A DNA stretch of 64,000 nucleotides, taken from Methylobacterium sp. DB0501. GTDB taxonomy: Bacteria; Pseudomonadota; Alphaproteobacteria; Rhizobiales; Beijerinckiaceae. Below, piece by piece: positions 28,366-37,807 of this stretch; the first letter of the stretch is position 1; each line of letters opens with the position of its first letter. The position numbers were made by a program, and so were the translations under genes. The notes beneath the pieces were generated by a model, which did no database searches, was not told where the DNA came from, and worked only from the letters and a program-made list of their open reading frames with translations. The stretch lies in contig NZ_JAAKGV010000006.1 in assembly GCF_011043735.1 (NCBI RefSeq), forward strand, positions 1-64,000. The letters run 5' to 3'.

Positions 28366-29799
28366 ATGCCGGCCCACACCCTCCGCCCGTCGCGCCGCCA
28401 CGCCGATCTCGGCCCCGATTTCTACGACGTCGTCGCGCCCGCCCGCTTTCCCGCCCACATCCTGCGCCACCGCAACCAGCCCTGGGCCGAGCGGGTCGGC
28501 CTCGGCGGCCTGACCGACGAGGAATGGATCGCGCATTTCGGCCGGTTCGCGCCGCTGCCCGGCAGCTTCCCCGAGCCGCTGGCCCTGCGCTACCACGGCC
28601 ACCAGTTCCGCAGCTACAACCCGGATCTCGGCGACGGCCGCGGCTTCCTGTTCGCACAACTGCACGATCTCGCCGACGGGCGGCTGCTCGATCTCGGGAC
28701 GAAGGGCAGCGGGCAGACGCCCTGGTCGCGCACCGCCGACGGCCGGCTGACCCTCAAGGGCGGGGTGCGCGAGGTGCTGGCGACCGCGATGCTCGAGGCG
28801 CTCGGCGTCGAGACCTCGAAGTCGTTCAGCCTGATCGAGACCGGGGAGGCCTTGATGCGCGGCGACGAGCCGTCGCCGACCCGCTCCTCGGTGCTGGTGC
28901 GGCTCAGCCACTCTCATGTCCGCATCGGCACCTTCCAGCGCTTCCGCGCCCACGGCGACACCGGCAACCTGCTCCGGCTCCTCGACCACGCGGTCCGCAC
29001 CTATCTGCCGGAGGCCTGGCGCGACGACCCGGCCGACCGGGCGGCCGCCTTCCTCGCCGAGGTCTGCCGCCGCGTCGCCCGGATGGGCGCGCAATGGATG
29101 GCCGCCGGGTTCGTCCACGGGGTGCTCAACACCGACAACATCAACGTGACCGGCGAGAGCTTCGATTACGGCCCGTGGCGCTTCGCGCCCGTCAACGACC
29201 CGGCCTTCACCGCCGCCTATTTCGACGAGTACGGCCTCTACGCCTTCGGGCGCCAGCCGGAGGCCTTGGGGTGGAACCTCGCGCGGCTGGCCGAGTGCCT
29301 GCTGCCGCTCTCCGACGAGACGCGGCTGGGCTCGGCCATGGACGTCTACGGCCCGGCCCTGCAGGAGGCCTTCGCCCGCGCGATCCTGCGGCGCCTCGGC
29401 CTCGCGGTGCCCGCCGACGAGACGGCGATGCACACCCTCGTCGGCGCGTTCTGGGCCTTCCTGCAGACGAGCCGGGCGCCGTTCGAGCAGGCCTTCTTCG
29501 ACTGGCATGGCGGGCTCGCCGGCGAGGCCCGCGCGGCCCGCAGCCCGTCCGCCGCCCATTATCAGGGTGAGGGCTTCGCCCGGGTGCGCCAAGCGCTCGA
29601 CGGGCTGAGCCCCGATCCGGCGGCGCGGCTCGATCACCCGTACTTCGCGCGGGCGGTCCCCTGCACGATGCTGATCGACGAGGTCGAGGCCCTGTGGGCG
29701 CCGATCGCGGCCGACGACGACTGGTCGGCCTACCACGCCAAGCTCGCCGACATCGCCGCGATGGCGGAGGCCTACGGCACCCGGCCGGCGGCGCCCTGA
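28366..29799 (+). CDS. selO: Protein adenylyltransferase SelO (YdiU/UPF0061)
   Basis: A 477-residue pseudokinase-fold enzyme that transfers AMP from ATP to Ser, Thr or Tyr residues of target proteins in redox control. Typical segments are ALRYHGHQFRSYNPDLGDGRG, GTKGSGQTPWSRTADGRLTLKGG, and the active-site block GFVHGVLNTDNINVTGESFDYGP with metal-binding Asn and Asp. ATG 28366 gives the family N-terminus. Its 3' end overlaps the convergent peptide-binding protein gene by 28 bp. Confidence 0.95.
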   Translation: MPAHTLRPSRRHADLGPDFYDVVAPARFPAHILRHRNQPWAERVGLGGLTDEEWIAHFGRFAPLPGSFPEPLALRYHGHQFRSYNPDLGDGRGFLFAQLHDLADGRLLDLGTKGSGQTPWSRTADGRLTLKGGVREVLATAMLEALGVETSKSFSLIETGEALMRGDEPSPTRSSVLVRLSHSHVRIGTFQRFRAHGDTGNLLRLLDHAVRTYLPEAWRDDPADRAAAFLAEVCRRVARMGAQWMAAGFVHGVLNTDNINVTGESFDYGPWRFAPVNDPAFTAAYFDEYGLYAFGRQPEALGWNLARLAECLLPLSDETRLGSAMDVYGPALQEAFARAILRRLGLAVPADETAMHTLVGAFWAFLQTSRAPFEQAFFDWHGGLAGEARAARSPSAAHYQGEGFARVRQALDGLSPDPAARLDHPYFARAVPCTMLIDEVEALWAPIAADDDWSAYHAKLADIAAMAEAYGTRPAAP

Positions 29800-31541
29800 C
29801 GCGCCGGCCGGGCCTCCGGGGCGTCGGCGGCGCGCGGATCGCCCCCTCCCTTGAGGTCGACGTCGCGGAACAGGTGGCGGCCGAGAGGATCCATGCGGTA
29901 GCCCGTCACCTCCCGGCGCGCCGCCACGAACACCGCCGAATGGGCGATCGGCACCCACGGCACCTCGCGGGCGAAGATGCCCTGCGCCCGCCGGTAGAGG
30001 TCCGCCCGGGCCTCCTGGTCGGTGATGCGCCGGGCCTGCGTCACCAGGGCGTCGAAGTCCGGGTTGCACCAGCGGGCGACGTTGCTGCCGCCGGATTGCG
30101 CCGGGACGCAGGCCAGAAGGACGCCGAGGAAGTTGTCCGGGTCGCCGTTGTCGGCGGTCCAGCCGAACAGCGCCATGGCGGGCTGCCCGGCGAGCATCCG
30201 GGCCCGGTAGGCGCTCCACTCGTCGGTCATCAGCCGCAGCCGCACGCCGATGCGGGCGAGATCGGCCTGGATCATGTCGGCGACGCGGCGGCCGTTGGGA
30301 TTGTAGGCCCGGCTCACCGGCGGATACCACAATTCGGCCTCGAAGCCGGACGGGAAGCCCGCCTCGGCGAGGAGACGCTGCGCCGCCGGCCGGTCGAGGG
30401 GCGGATCCTTCAGCGCCGGGTCGTGCCCCCAGAGGTTCGGCGGCAGGGGCGAGCGGGCCACCGTGCCGCCCGGGCCGTAGATCCCGGCCACGATCGCCGC
30501 CTTGTCGATCGCCATCGCGACGGCGCGGCGCACCCGCAGGTCGTCGAAGGGCGGCCTCAGCACGTTGAGAGCGAGGTAGCCGATATTCAGCTCCTCCTCC
30601 CGCATCAGGGTCAGGCCCGGATCGGCCTGGATCGAGGCGAGGTCGGCCGGGTTGGGGAACGGCATCAGGTGGCACTCGCCGGCCCGGACCTTGGCGAGGC
30701 GCACCGCCGCGTTCGGGGTGATCGAGAAGACCAGGCTGTCGATCGCCGGGCGCCCGCGCCAATGCTCCGGGAAGGCGCGGTAGCGCAGCGCGATGTCGGG
30801 CTGGAACGCCACGAAGCTGAACGGCCCGGTGCCGATCGGCTCGCGGTCGAAGCGCTCGGGCTCGCCGGCGGCCAGGAGCGCGGCGGCGTATTCCGCCGAT
30901 TGCACCGCCCCCAGCGTCATGGCGATGTTCGGCAGGAAGGTGGCGTCGGCCTGGCGCAGGCGGATATGCACCGTGCGGGCATCCGGCGCCTCGACCGCCT
31001 CGATCAGCTCGGGCAGGCCGAGATCGCGAAAATAGGCGTACTGGCCGCCCGAAATGTTGTGGAACGGGTGGTCGGGCCGCCACTGGCGGGTGATCGAGAA
31101 CACCACGTCCTCGGCCGAGAGCGGCCGGGTCGGCCGGAACCGGGCGTTGCGGTGGAAGGCGACGCCGGGGCGCAATCTGAATGTGTAGTCGCGCCCGTCC
31201 GGCGAGATCGTCCAGGATTCGGCGAGGCCCGGGCGGATCGTGGTGGTGCCGGGCTCGAACGCCACCAGGGTGTCGAAGACCGGCCAGGCCGCATCCATCC
31301 CGGTCGTGGTGGTGACGAGCTGCGGGTTCAGCGATTCCGGATTGCCTTCGGAGCAGAAGACCAGGGTCTTGGCGGCGGCGGGGAAAGCCGCGAGGACGAG
31401 CGCGGCGCACAGGGCCGCGAGCAGGGCCCCCGGGCTCAGGCCGCCGCCGGGGCGGTCCGATCCTGGCCTGAACTTTCTCACGGCCCGGCCCGGCCCGGCG
31501 CGGCGACGCGCCGACGGGCGGAGTTTCCAACGCGGCACCAT
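29772..31541 (-). CDS. Periplasmic peptide/solute-binding protein (SBP_bac_5), partner of the sensor kinase
   Basis: A 589-residue exported protein of the dipeptide/oligopeptide-binding family: TLVFCSEGNPESLNPQLVTT at the mature start, DYTFRLRPGVAFH, and the family signature region around DVVFSITRQW. The signal peptide lies after a long basic N-region; GTG 31481 is an alternative start. No permease or ATPase genes are adjacent. It begins 8 bp after the stop of the sensor kinase, so the binding protein probably works with that kinase, perhaps as its ligand sensor. The C-terminus (after FRDVDLK) is a Pro/Ala-rich tail reaching into selO. Confidence 0.87.
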   Translation of the reverse strand: MVPRWKLRPSARRRAGPGRAVRKFRPGSDRPGGGLSPGALLAALCAALVLAAFPAAAKTLVFCSEGNPESLNPQLVTTTTGMDAAWPVFDTLVAFEPGTTTIRPGLAESWTISPDGRDYTFRLRPGVAFHRNARFRPTRPLSAEDVVFSITRQWRPDHPFHNISGGQYAYFRDLGLPELIEAVEAPDARTVHIRLRQADATFLPNIAMTLGAVQSAEYAAALLAAGEPERFDREPIGTGPFSFVAFQPDIALRYRAFPEHWRGRPAIDSLVFSITPNAAVRLAKVRAGECHLMPFPNPADLASIQADPGLTLMREEELNIGYLALNVLRPPFDDLRVRRAVAMAIDKAAIVAGIYGPGGTVARSPLPPNLWGHDPALKDPPLDRPAAQRLLAEAGFPSGFEAELWYPPVSRAYNPNGRRVADMIQADLARIGVRLRLMTDEWSAYRARMLAGQPAMALFGWTADNGDPDNFLGVLLACVPAQSGGSNVARWCNPDFDALVTQARRITDQEARADLYRRAQGIFAREVPWVPIAHSAVFVAARREVTGYRMDPLGRHLFRDVDLKGGGDPRAADAPEARPARQGAAGRVP

Positions 31542-31549
31542 CGGGCCTC

Positions 31550-33964
31550 CTATTGCGCCGCCACCGCAGCCCGTGCCGGCGGCGCGAGGCGGGCCGGGAA
31601 CTCGACCCGCACCACCGTGCCGCGCCCGGCCCGGCTCTCGACCGCGATGCGGCCCTGGAGCTGCCCGGTGACGAGGTTGTAGACGATATGCATGCCGAGG
31701 CCCGAGCTGCCGCGGTGGCGGGCGGTGGTGAAGAACGGATCGAAGATGCGCTCGCGGTCCGACGCCGCGATCCCGTGCCCGTCGTCGCGCACCTCGATCC
31801 GCACGAAATCCCCGTCGCGCCCGCCGTCCTGCGAGACCCCGACGGCCTCGTGCGAGACCGCCACGGTGATGCGGCCGGCCTCGCCCTCCGCGAAGGCGTG
31901 GACCACGGCGTTCTTGACCAGGTTGGTGATGATCTGCGCCAGGGCGCCGGGATGGGTGTCGACCTCGAACTCGTCGGGGGCGTCCAGCTCGAGGCGGTGC
32001 CCGCCCCGGCGCAGGAGGGGGCCTAAGCTGCGCAGCAACTCGCCCAGCCACTCGCGCAGGGCGAAGCGGCGGTGCTCGTCGCTCACCCGGTCGACCGCGA
32101 CCTGCTTGAAGCTGTGGACGAGGTCGGCGGCGCGGGCGAGGTTGGCGGTGAGGAGGTGCGAGCCCTCCTGCATCCGCTCGACGAAATGGGTCAGGCGCGA
32201 GCGCGAGAGCTGGCCGGTCTTCGCCAGTTCGCCGAAATCGCGCGCCTCGTCGCGCACCAGGGTGGCGGTGGTGAGCGCGATGCCGAGCGGCGTGTTGATC
32301 TCGTGCGCCACCCCGGCGACGAGCTGGCCGAGGGATGCGAGCTTCTCGGCCTGGATCAGGTCCGACTGGGTCTGGCGCAGCTCGGCCAGCGTCCGGTCGG
32401 CCTCCTCCTTGGCGCGGCGCAGCGCCCGCTCGCGCCGGCCGATCTCCTCGACGAACATCGCGGTGGAGCGTGCCATGTCGCCGAGCTCGTCGCGCCGGCG
32501 CCCGAACGCGGCGCCGACATCGCCGGCCGCCATCTCGCGCCGGCCCGGATCGGCGGCGAGCGCCAGCATGCCGCGCTGAAGCTGGCGCAAGGGGGCGGTG
32601 ATCGACCCCGCCACGACGAGGCCGACCGTGGAGCCGAGGACCAAGCCGGCCCCGGCGCCGACGAGGAGCAGCCGCAGCAGGAAGGTGCCGAAGCGGTCGG
32701 CGTCGTCGATGAAGATCTCGTTGAGGCTGCGGGCGGCCTCGCCGATCACCGCCGCGAGGCCGTCCATCGCGGCGATGCCCTCGTTCTGCCGGCGCAGCCC
32801 CTCGACCGTGGTGCCGAGGCGCTCGCGCCAGCCGTCGATGGCCTCGATCATCTCGCCCTGGATCAGCGGCGAGATCGGCAGGGCGGCGGCGGTCTCGGAC
32901 AGGCGCCGCCCGTCCTCGAGCATCGCGGCCGCCGCCGGCACGTCGCGCCGGCGCAGGGCCTCGGCGGTGCGCTGGCCGAGCTTGAGGGTCTCCAGCGCGA
33001 TGTTCTGGGCCGCCTGCTCGGTCTCGTTGGCCTGCACCGCGTAGGAGAGGAGCTGCGTCACCTCGTCGTGCAGGGCGCGCTGGGCCGAGCCGTCGATCTT
33101 GAGCACCCGCTCGCACCACTCGTCGAGGACGTTGACCGGCGAGGGGAGCGGCGCGGGGACCGGGGTAGCGCCGCCGGCGGCGACGGGGCGCGGCTCCTCG
33201 CCCCCGCGCCAGGCCTCGTAGGCCGCGGCCAGGATCAGGAGCTCCTCGGCCTCGGCCGCGCGCCCGTCGCCCTTGAGCGCCGCCGCGAGGTCGCGGGCGG
33301 CGTTGCGCACGTGAACCATCGAGACCTGGACCGTCGAGGCGGTCTCGGCGGAGCGCTCCCCGGGCGACGCGGCGCCGGCCCGCCGCAGGGCCTCGATCTC
33401 GGCCTCGGCCACCAGGGCCCGCAGCTCGTTGACGGCGCCGACCACGTCGCGCACCTGGCGCAGGGTGGCGGCCTTGGCGGTGAGGGAGACGACGAGGTCG
33501 GTATTGGCGGCGCGCTGCCGGTCCCGGGCCTGGTCGGCGAGGCTCACCAGGGCGTCGGCGCGGGCGGCCATCTCGGCGATGAGCCCGTCATTCTCCCGGG
33601 TGATCCGCACCAGGGCCTGCATCTGGTCGATCGAATCCTTGAGCGCGGCGCGGGCCGCCTCGATCCGGGCCGCCTGGTCCGGGGTGCGGGCGTAGCGGCG
33701 CAGGTCGTCGAGGGAGCCGGCGGATTCGGCGGTCAGGCGGGCGAAGCGCTCGGCGTGGTCGGTGCGCTCCGTCGGCCGCGCCGTCAGGAACTCGTCCCGC
33801 ACCGTCGTCGACAGGGTCAGGGTGCGGTAGATCGCACCGGCCAGCACCGCGCCGTCGCGGGCCTTCTCGGCCTGGGCGAGCAGCAGCCAGCCGGCGAGCG
33901 CGATGAGCGCCGCGATGGTGATCGGCAGGCCGCCGACGAGGAAGATCTTGTGGCCGACCCGCAT
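31550..33964 (-). CDS. Membrane sensor histidine kinase with large periplasmic region
   Basis: An 804-residue kinase. Transmembrane helix 1 is at residues about 8-28 (GGLPITIAALIALAGWLLLA) and helix 2 near 425-450 (LLRLLLVGAGAGLVLGSTV), enclosing a 390-residue helical periplasmic sensor region. A HAMP domain, a coiled coil, and the dimerisation domain with phospho-acceptor His554 (GVAHEINTPLG) follow, then N-box NLVKNAVVHAF, G1 DDGHGI and G2 SSGLGMHIVY. No response regulator is adjacent. It is the first gene of an operon with a periplasmic binding protein, an arrangement reminiscent of TorT/TorS-type sensing. Confidence 0.92.
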   Translation of the reverse strand: MRVGHKIFLVGGLPITIAALIALAGWLLLAQAEKARDGAVLAGAIYRTLTLSTTVRDEFLTARPTERTDHAERFARLTAESAGSLDDLRRYARTPDQAARIEAARAALKDSIDQMQALVRITRENDGLIAEMAARADALVSLADQARDRQRAANTDLVVSLTAKAATLRQVRDVVGAVNELRALVAEAEIEALRRAGAASPGERSAETASTVQVSMVHVRNAARDLAAALKGDGRAAEAEELLILAAAYEAWRGGEEPRPVAAGGATPVPAPLPSPVNVLDEWCERVLKIDGSAQRALHDEVTQLLSYAVQANETEQAAQNIALETLKLGQRTAEALRRRDVPAAAAMLEDGRRLSETAAALPISPLIQGEMIEAIDGWRERLGTTVEGLRRQNEGIAAMDGLAAVIGEAARSLNEIFIDDADRFGTFLLRLLLVGAGAGLVLGSTVGLVVAGSITAPLRQLQRGMLALAADPGRREMAAGDVGAAFGRRRDELGDMARSTAMFVEEIGRRERALRRAKEEADRTLAELRQTQSDLIQAEKLASLGQLVAGVAHEINTPLGIALTTATLVRDEARDFGELAKTGQLSRSRLTHFVERMQEGSHLLTANLARAADLVHSFKQVAVDRVSDEHRRFALREWLGELLRSLGPLLRRGGHRLELDAPDEFEVDTHPGALAQIITNLVKNAVVHAFAEGEAGRITVAVSHEAVGVSQDGGRDGDFVRIEVRDDGHGIAASDRERIFDPFFTTARHRGSSGLGMHIVYNLVTGQLQGRIAVESRAGRGTVVRVEFPARLAPPARAAVAAQ

Positions 33965-34036
33965 CGTCGCCCCGTTCCGCCGCGGGTGACGACTATGCAT
34001 TAATTCTCAAGGTCTGCCAGACCGGGCCGCCGCCCC

Positions 34037-34381
34037 TCACGGGCCGGACAGGTTCCGGGCCGGGTGGCCGCGCACGCCGCCGCGGGAGCGGACGGCCGGC
34101 CGGCCCGGGCGGCGCCCGGTGTTCCGGGCCCCTGTTCCGGACTCTCGCGCCGGGCGCGCCGCGTGGAGCTTCGCCGGGGTGCCGGGGACCTCCGCCTGCG
34201 GGGACAGGGGAGCCGGCCGGCAGGCGGCGCAGCGGTCCGGCCGGGCCGGCCGGCCGGGAATCCCGGGCGCGTCCGCGACAACGGCGGCGGGCTCCCCGCC
34301 CAGGATGGCGCGCAACGCCTCCAGCTCCGCGGGATCGCCGTCGAGGAGCGCGTCCAGGAGATCGGCGCTGAAATGCGGCAT
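34037..34381 (-). CDS. Hypothetical protein
   Basis: A 114-residue reading frame starting MPHFSADLLDALLDGDPAELEALRAIL, a plausible amphipathic helix, followed by a Pro/Arg-rich region of low complexity with two CxxC-like cysteines. It lies 27 bp downstream of the small secreted protein gene on the same strand. No family recognised; only the N-terminal third looks like a folded protein. Confidence 0.4.
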   Translation of the reverse strand: MPHFSADLLDALLDGDPAELEALRAILGGEPAAVVADAPGIPGRPARPDRCAACRPAPLSPQAEVPGTPAKLHAARPARESGTGARNTGRRPGRPAVRSRGGVRGHPARNLSGP

Positions 34382-34408
34382 GACGGCCTCGTCGCCCCAC
34401 CGGCCGCG

Positions 34409-34729
34409 TCAGCCGACCGACACCCGGCCCGGGATCCGGGCCGGCGCGGGCGGGCGCTGCTCCTCGATCACCCGCACCGGCCGGCGCGGCTCGGCCGACG
34501 AGCCGGGTTGCAGGCAGCCCTCGGGCAGGTAGGGCCAGGTGGCGGCCGCGCAGGCCGGGCCGGCGGCGGGAACCGCCGCGGCCGGCGACGCGGGAGCGGA
34601 ATCGGCGGGAGCCCGGCCGGAGACGGCAGCGGGCGCCTCCTCGGCCAGATGCGGGACCGTATTCCGCGTCGCCTCGACGACGCCCGCCGTCAGCATCGCG
34701 CTCACCAGGATCAGCCGCGCCACAATCAT
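34409..34729 (-). CDS. Small secreted protein with TWPYLPEGCL motif
   Basis: A 106-residue protein with a signal peptide (IVARLILVSAMLTAGVVEA), a Pro/Ala-rich middle, and a short conserved-looking motif CAAATWPYLPEGCL with two cysteines that could form a disulfide. Small exported proteins with a TWPY...CL motif are common in Hyphomicrobiales, function unknown. A perfect AGGAGG (34735-34740) precedes ATG 34729, strongly supporting this start. Confidence 0.65.
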   Translation of the reverse strand: MIVARLILVSAMLTAGVVEATRNTVPHLAEEAPAAVSGRAPADSAPASPAAAVPAAGPACAAATWPYLPEGCLQPGSSAEPRRPVRVIEEQRPPAPARIPGRVSVG

Positions 34730-35817
34730 CGTCGCCTCCTCGCAGCCCTTTTTGCGTCCGGGCCCTTGTGGCGAGGGGTATAGGTGCGGTGCGTGTCCGC
34801 AATTTTGCTTCATCGTTCGAATTTCGGCAAAACGAACCCACTCGTGTTTCGTCAACCGCGTCGGACGAAACATTCGAAAGTTCAGCCCCGCATCGGACTG
34901 CTCGGCTACCCATCAGGAGCCCCCTACCGAACGGGTGAGGAGGGCGGACCCGTCGGCGAGCCGCCGGACGAGGCCTCCGCCCGCGTCGGACCAGGTCGCG
35001 CGACCTCCCAAGTCGGAATGGTCCGACCTGGGATGTCAGGACCATCCGGCCGGAGGGTCATTCCGTCGAGCGGGACGAGCGCACGACCCGGCCGACCCGG
35101 GCGCGGCCCGTTCAGGCCATCCGACCCGACCTCCCGTTGGATCCTCACGGCGCCGTCCTGCCCGTTCACCCGCGGGGACGGGGCGGTCCGCGATCCCTCG
35201 GCGGCGGGACCGGCAACCCCCGATGCCTTGCCGATACCTCGCCAACCCAACGGCAGGCCCGAACCGGGCAGCCGCCGGCTCGGGCCTGCCGCCGCTGGAG
35301 CATGAAGTGAACTCACTGGTATTTCAAAAATAAATATTTTTATAATCTATCAAGAAACAATTTGGACACATAGTTTCACCTCTATCGTGCGGTTGAACCG
35401 CATTTTGATTTTGAACTAACAGAGTTTAAATTATGATATATTGATATTTTGAGCTATGTTTCTAGTTTGTTAGCGCCAGTGCATGACGTAGGCAACCCCA
35501 CATTTAAAATCTGTAAGAACTTGAGATCTTTGTAAGATCAAAGATCTCTTGTTACAGCCTTGAAGTTATAAATGTGGTGATTCTGCCACAACCGTGTCCA
35601 TTGGGAGTCATTCAGGCCTGTTAGTGCTTGGAAGCGATTGATCAACTCAGCGGCATGAAAGATTGTTCCCTCGCACCGGATGAGATTCGGTGCAGTTCGG
35701 CAGGTCGGTGCGGCCGCCGGATGTTCAGGGGCATAAGAGGGACATGGTCTCGAGGCCGACGAGGTCTTCGGAACAGAGTCGTTCACCCCTTTCGGGTCCG
35801 AAATCTTGGAGGTCTCA
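34730..35817. other. 1.1-kb divergent intergenic region with an AT-rich block before the porin
   Basis: The left half is GC-rich with nested palindromes, for example gtcggacca/tggtccgac (34985-34993 and 35019-35027) enclosing aggtcgcgcgacct. From about 35310 to 35600 the base composition drops sharply, with long A/T runs (caaaaataaatatttttata, aatttaaattatgatatattg style). A perfect 10-bp inverted repeat gagatctttg/caaagatctc sits at 35523-35548. No protein gene was found. It most likely carries the promoter and long leader of the porin mRNA. Confidence 0.6.
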
Positions 35818-37452
35818 ATGAAGCTCGTGAAGAGCCTTCTGCTTGGTTCGGCTGCTGGCCTGACCGTCGTTGCCGGTGCGCACGCCGCCGATCTGCCGAT
35901 CAAGAAGGCTGTGCCCGTCGAGTACGTCCGCGTCTGCTCGACGCATGGTGCCGGCTTCTTCTACATCCCCGGCACCGACACCTGCCTGCGCGTCTCCGGC
36001 CGCGCCCGGTTCCAGGCCACCTACCTGCAGGCCTATGCCCGCTCCGGCGACCTGACCGGCTACCAGGGCCTCGGCCGCCTCAACCTCGACGCCCGTACGT
36101 CGACCGCCTACGGCACCCTGCGCGCCTTCGTGCGTATGGATCTGTCCTACGGCACCGGTCCGTTCCTCGCCTCCGGCACCGCGCGTCTCGCCGGCACCGG
36201 CTTCCCGGCCCTGGGCGTCGACACCTTCGGTCGCGTCACCAACGGCGTGAACCTCGACAAGGCCTTCATCCAGTTCGCCGGCTTCACCGCCGGTCGCGCG
36301 GCCTCGTTCTTCGACTTCTACGCCCACGACCTCGAGTTCATCGGCTCGTCGCTCGGCTCCGACACCTCCTCGACCAACCTGCTCGCCTACACGGCGACCT
36401 TCGGTCAGGGCTTCTCGGCGACGCTGTCGATGGAAGACCCGCTGCTGCGCAAGACCCCGATCTACGGCAGCGCCAACGGCGGCGCGACCTTCACGCCCTT
36501 CCAGGTGTTCCAGCCGGGCGCCGGCAACTTCACTCCGGTCCTCGGCACCAATGCCTTCGGCCAGCCCGTCATCGCCGACTACGACGTCGTCCAGCGCATC
36601 CGCATGCCCGACTTCGTCGGCGCGCTCCGCTACGACGCCGCCTGGGGTTCGGCTCAGCTCTCGGCCGCCGTGCACGAGATCAATGCCGCCAACGCCTCGC
36701 AGGTGCGCTCCTTCGCCGGCTTCTCGACCGTCGGCGCCGTCGCTCCCCGTCCGACCACCGAATACGGCTGGGCCATCCAGGGCGGCCTGAAGCTCAACAC
36801 GCCGTTCATCGCCCCCGGCGACCTGCTCTACCTGCAGGGCTCCTACGGCGAAGGCGCCACGCGCTACACCGGCTACAACATGTGGCTCGGCGGCTACACC
36901 AACTTCTCGTCGCTCGCCACCGGCACCACGTTCGGCACCTCGCTGGTCGACGCGGTGGTCGATCCGCTCTCCGGCAAGCTCGACCTGTCGAAGTCCTGGA
37001 CCGTCTCGGCGGCCTACCTGCACTACTGGACTCCCGAGTGGCGTTCGGCCGTGTTCGGCAGCTACGGCGAGATGTCGTACGGCAAGAGCAGCCGCGCCAA
37101 TCTCGGCTTCGTGAACCAGCTCGGCGGCTTCACCACCGGCCCGCTGCCGAGCCCGTTCGCTCCCGGCTTCGCCTTCACGAACCAGCTGCGCGACACCAAC
37201 CAGATCGTCGCGGGCGCCAGCCTGATCTGGTCGCCGGTGCGTGACCTCGACATCGGCCTCGAGGGCAACTACGCCCGCCTGGCCCTGCAGAGCGGCCGCG
37301 TCATCGACCAGAACAAGGCTCCGGGCATCGGCGGCGCCCAGGTCGTCAACGTCGTGAACGGTGTGCCGGTCGTCGCCGGCGGCGGCGTCCTGCCGACCAC
37401 CAGCGCGACCGACACGTTCCAGATCCGCATGCGCGTCCAGCGCGACTTCTAA
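35818..37452 (+). CDS. Outer-membrane porin (Hyphomicrobiales porin family)
   Basis: A 544-residue 16-stranded beta-barrel porin, exported by a signal peptide (KLVKSLLLGSAAGLTVVAGAHA) and starting mature AADLPIKKAVPVEYVRVC. The family disulfide cysteines (VRVCSTHGAGFFYIPGTDTC), the alternating aromatic strands and the terminal Phe (RVQRDF) required for outer-membrane assembly are all present. GGAGG lies at 35808-35812 before ATG 35818. Codon use is highly biased, consistent with high expression. It forms a passive diffusion channel for small solutes. Confidence 0.95.
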   Translation: MKLVKSLLLGSAAGLTVVAGAHAADLPIKKAVPVEYVRVCSTHGAGFFYIPGTDTCLRVSGRARFQATYLQAYARSGDLTGYQGLGRLNLDARTSTAYGTLRAFVRMDLSYGTGPFLASGTARLAGTGFPALGVDTFGRVTNGVNLDKAFIQFAGFTAGRAASFFDFYAHDLEFIGSSLGSDTSSTNLLAYTATFGQGFSATLSMEDPLLRKTPIYGSANGGATFTPFQVFQPGAGNFTPVLGTNAFGQPVIADYDVVQRIRMPDFVGALRYDAAWGSAQLSAAVHEINAANASQVRSFAGFSTVGAVAPRPTTEYGWAIQGGLKLNTPFIAPGDLLYLQGSYGEGATRYTGYNMWLGGYTNFSSLATGTTFGTSLVDAVVDPLSGKLDLSKSWTVSAAYLHYWTPEWRSAVFGSYGEMSYGKSSRANLGFVNQLGGFTTGPLPSPFAPGFAFTNQLRDTNQIVAGASLIWSPVRDLDIGLEGNYARLALQSGRVIDQNKAPGIGGAQVVNVVNGVPVVAGGGVLPTTSATDTFQIRMRVQRDF

Positions 37453-37475
37453 GCTCAGCTTAGATCAAAAATCGG

Positions 37476-37505
37476 GGGTCCCGGCGCGAGCCGGGGCCCT
37501 TTTTA
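37476..37505 (+). terminator. Rho-independent terminator of the porin gene
   Basis: A 10-bp stem gggtcccggc/gccggggccc (one G-T wobble) with GNRA loop gcga, followed by five T. It begins 24 bp after the porin stop codon. Confidence 0.92.
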
Positions 37506-37530
37506 TTGTCTTGATGTTCAGGCAAGAAAA

Positions 37531-37555
37531 AAGGCGCACTCGATGAGTGCGCCTT
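37531..37555 (-). terminator. Minus-strand terminator, candidate 3' end of a small RNA
   Basis: A perfect 11-bp stem aaggcgcactc/gagtgcgcctt with loop gat; on the minus strand it is followed by a T-run (ttttcttgcc). The nearest minus-strand gene ends at 37808, about 250 bp upstream, across a non-GC-rich stretch (37560-37680) with no protein gene I can defend. Either that gene has a long 3' untranslated region or a small RNA of about 100-150 nt ends here. Confidence 0.7.
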
Positions 37556-37807
37556 GCAGGTGCCCTGGGTCTCGAAACTCAGGATGTCTTTCTTGTAGCA
37601 GCTTACGCAGATCCGTTCAACTAACAAAAATCGCTCACGAGCAGAACACGAAGATAAAAATTGCCGCTCGCCCAAGCACTAACAATGTCCGATGCCGAAC
37701 AGATGCGCTCCGTGAGGGCCGGACAGGCGACCCGGAAAGGGCGGCGGCACGGGGCGATAGGCATGAGGATCGGCGTCGGCACCGCTCGCCGGAAGCCTTG
37801 CGGAGGG

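Noticed and set aside
37460..37675. Small cysteine-containing minus-strand protein (about 71 residues)
   Set aside because: Its frame runs through the minus-strand terminator and the porin terminator, so its C-terminus would be encoded by hairpins.
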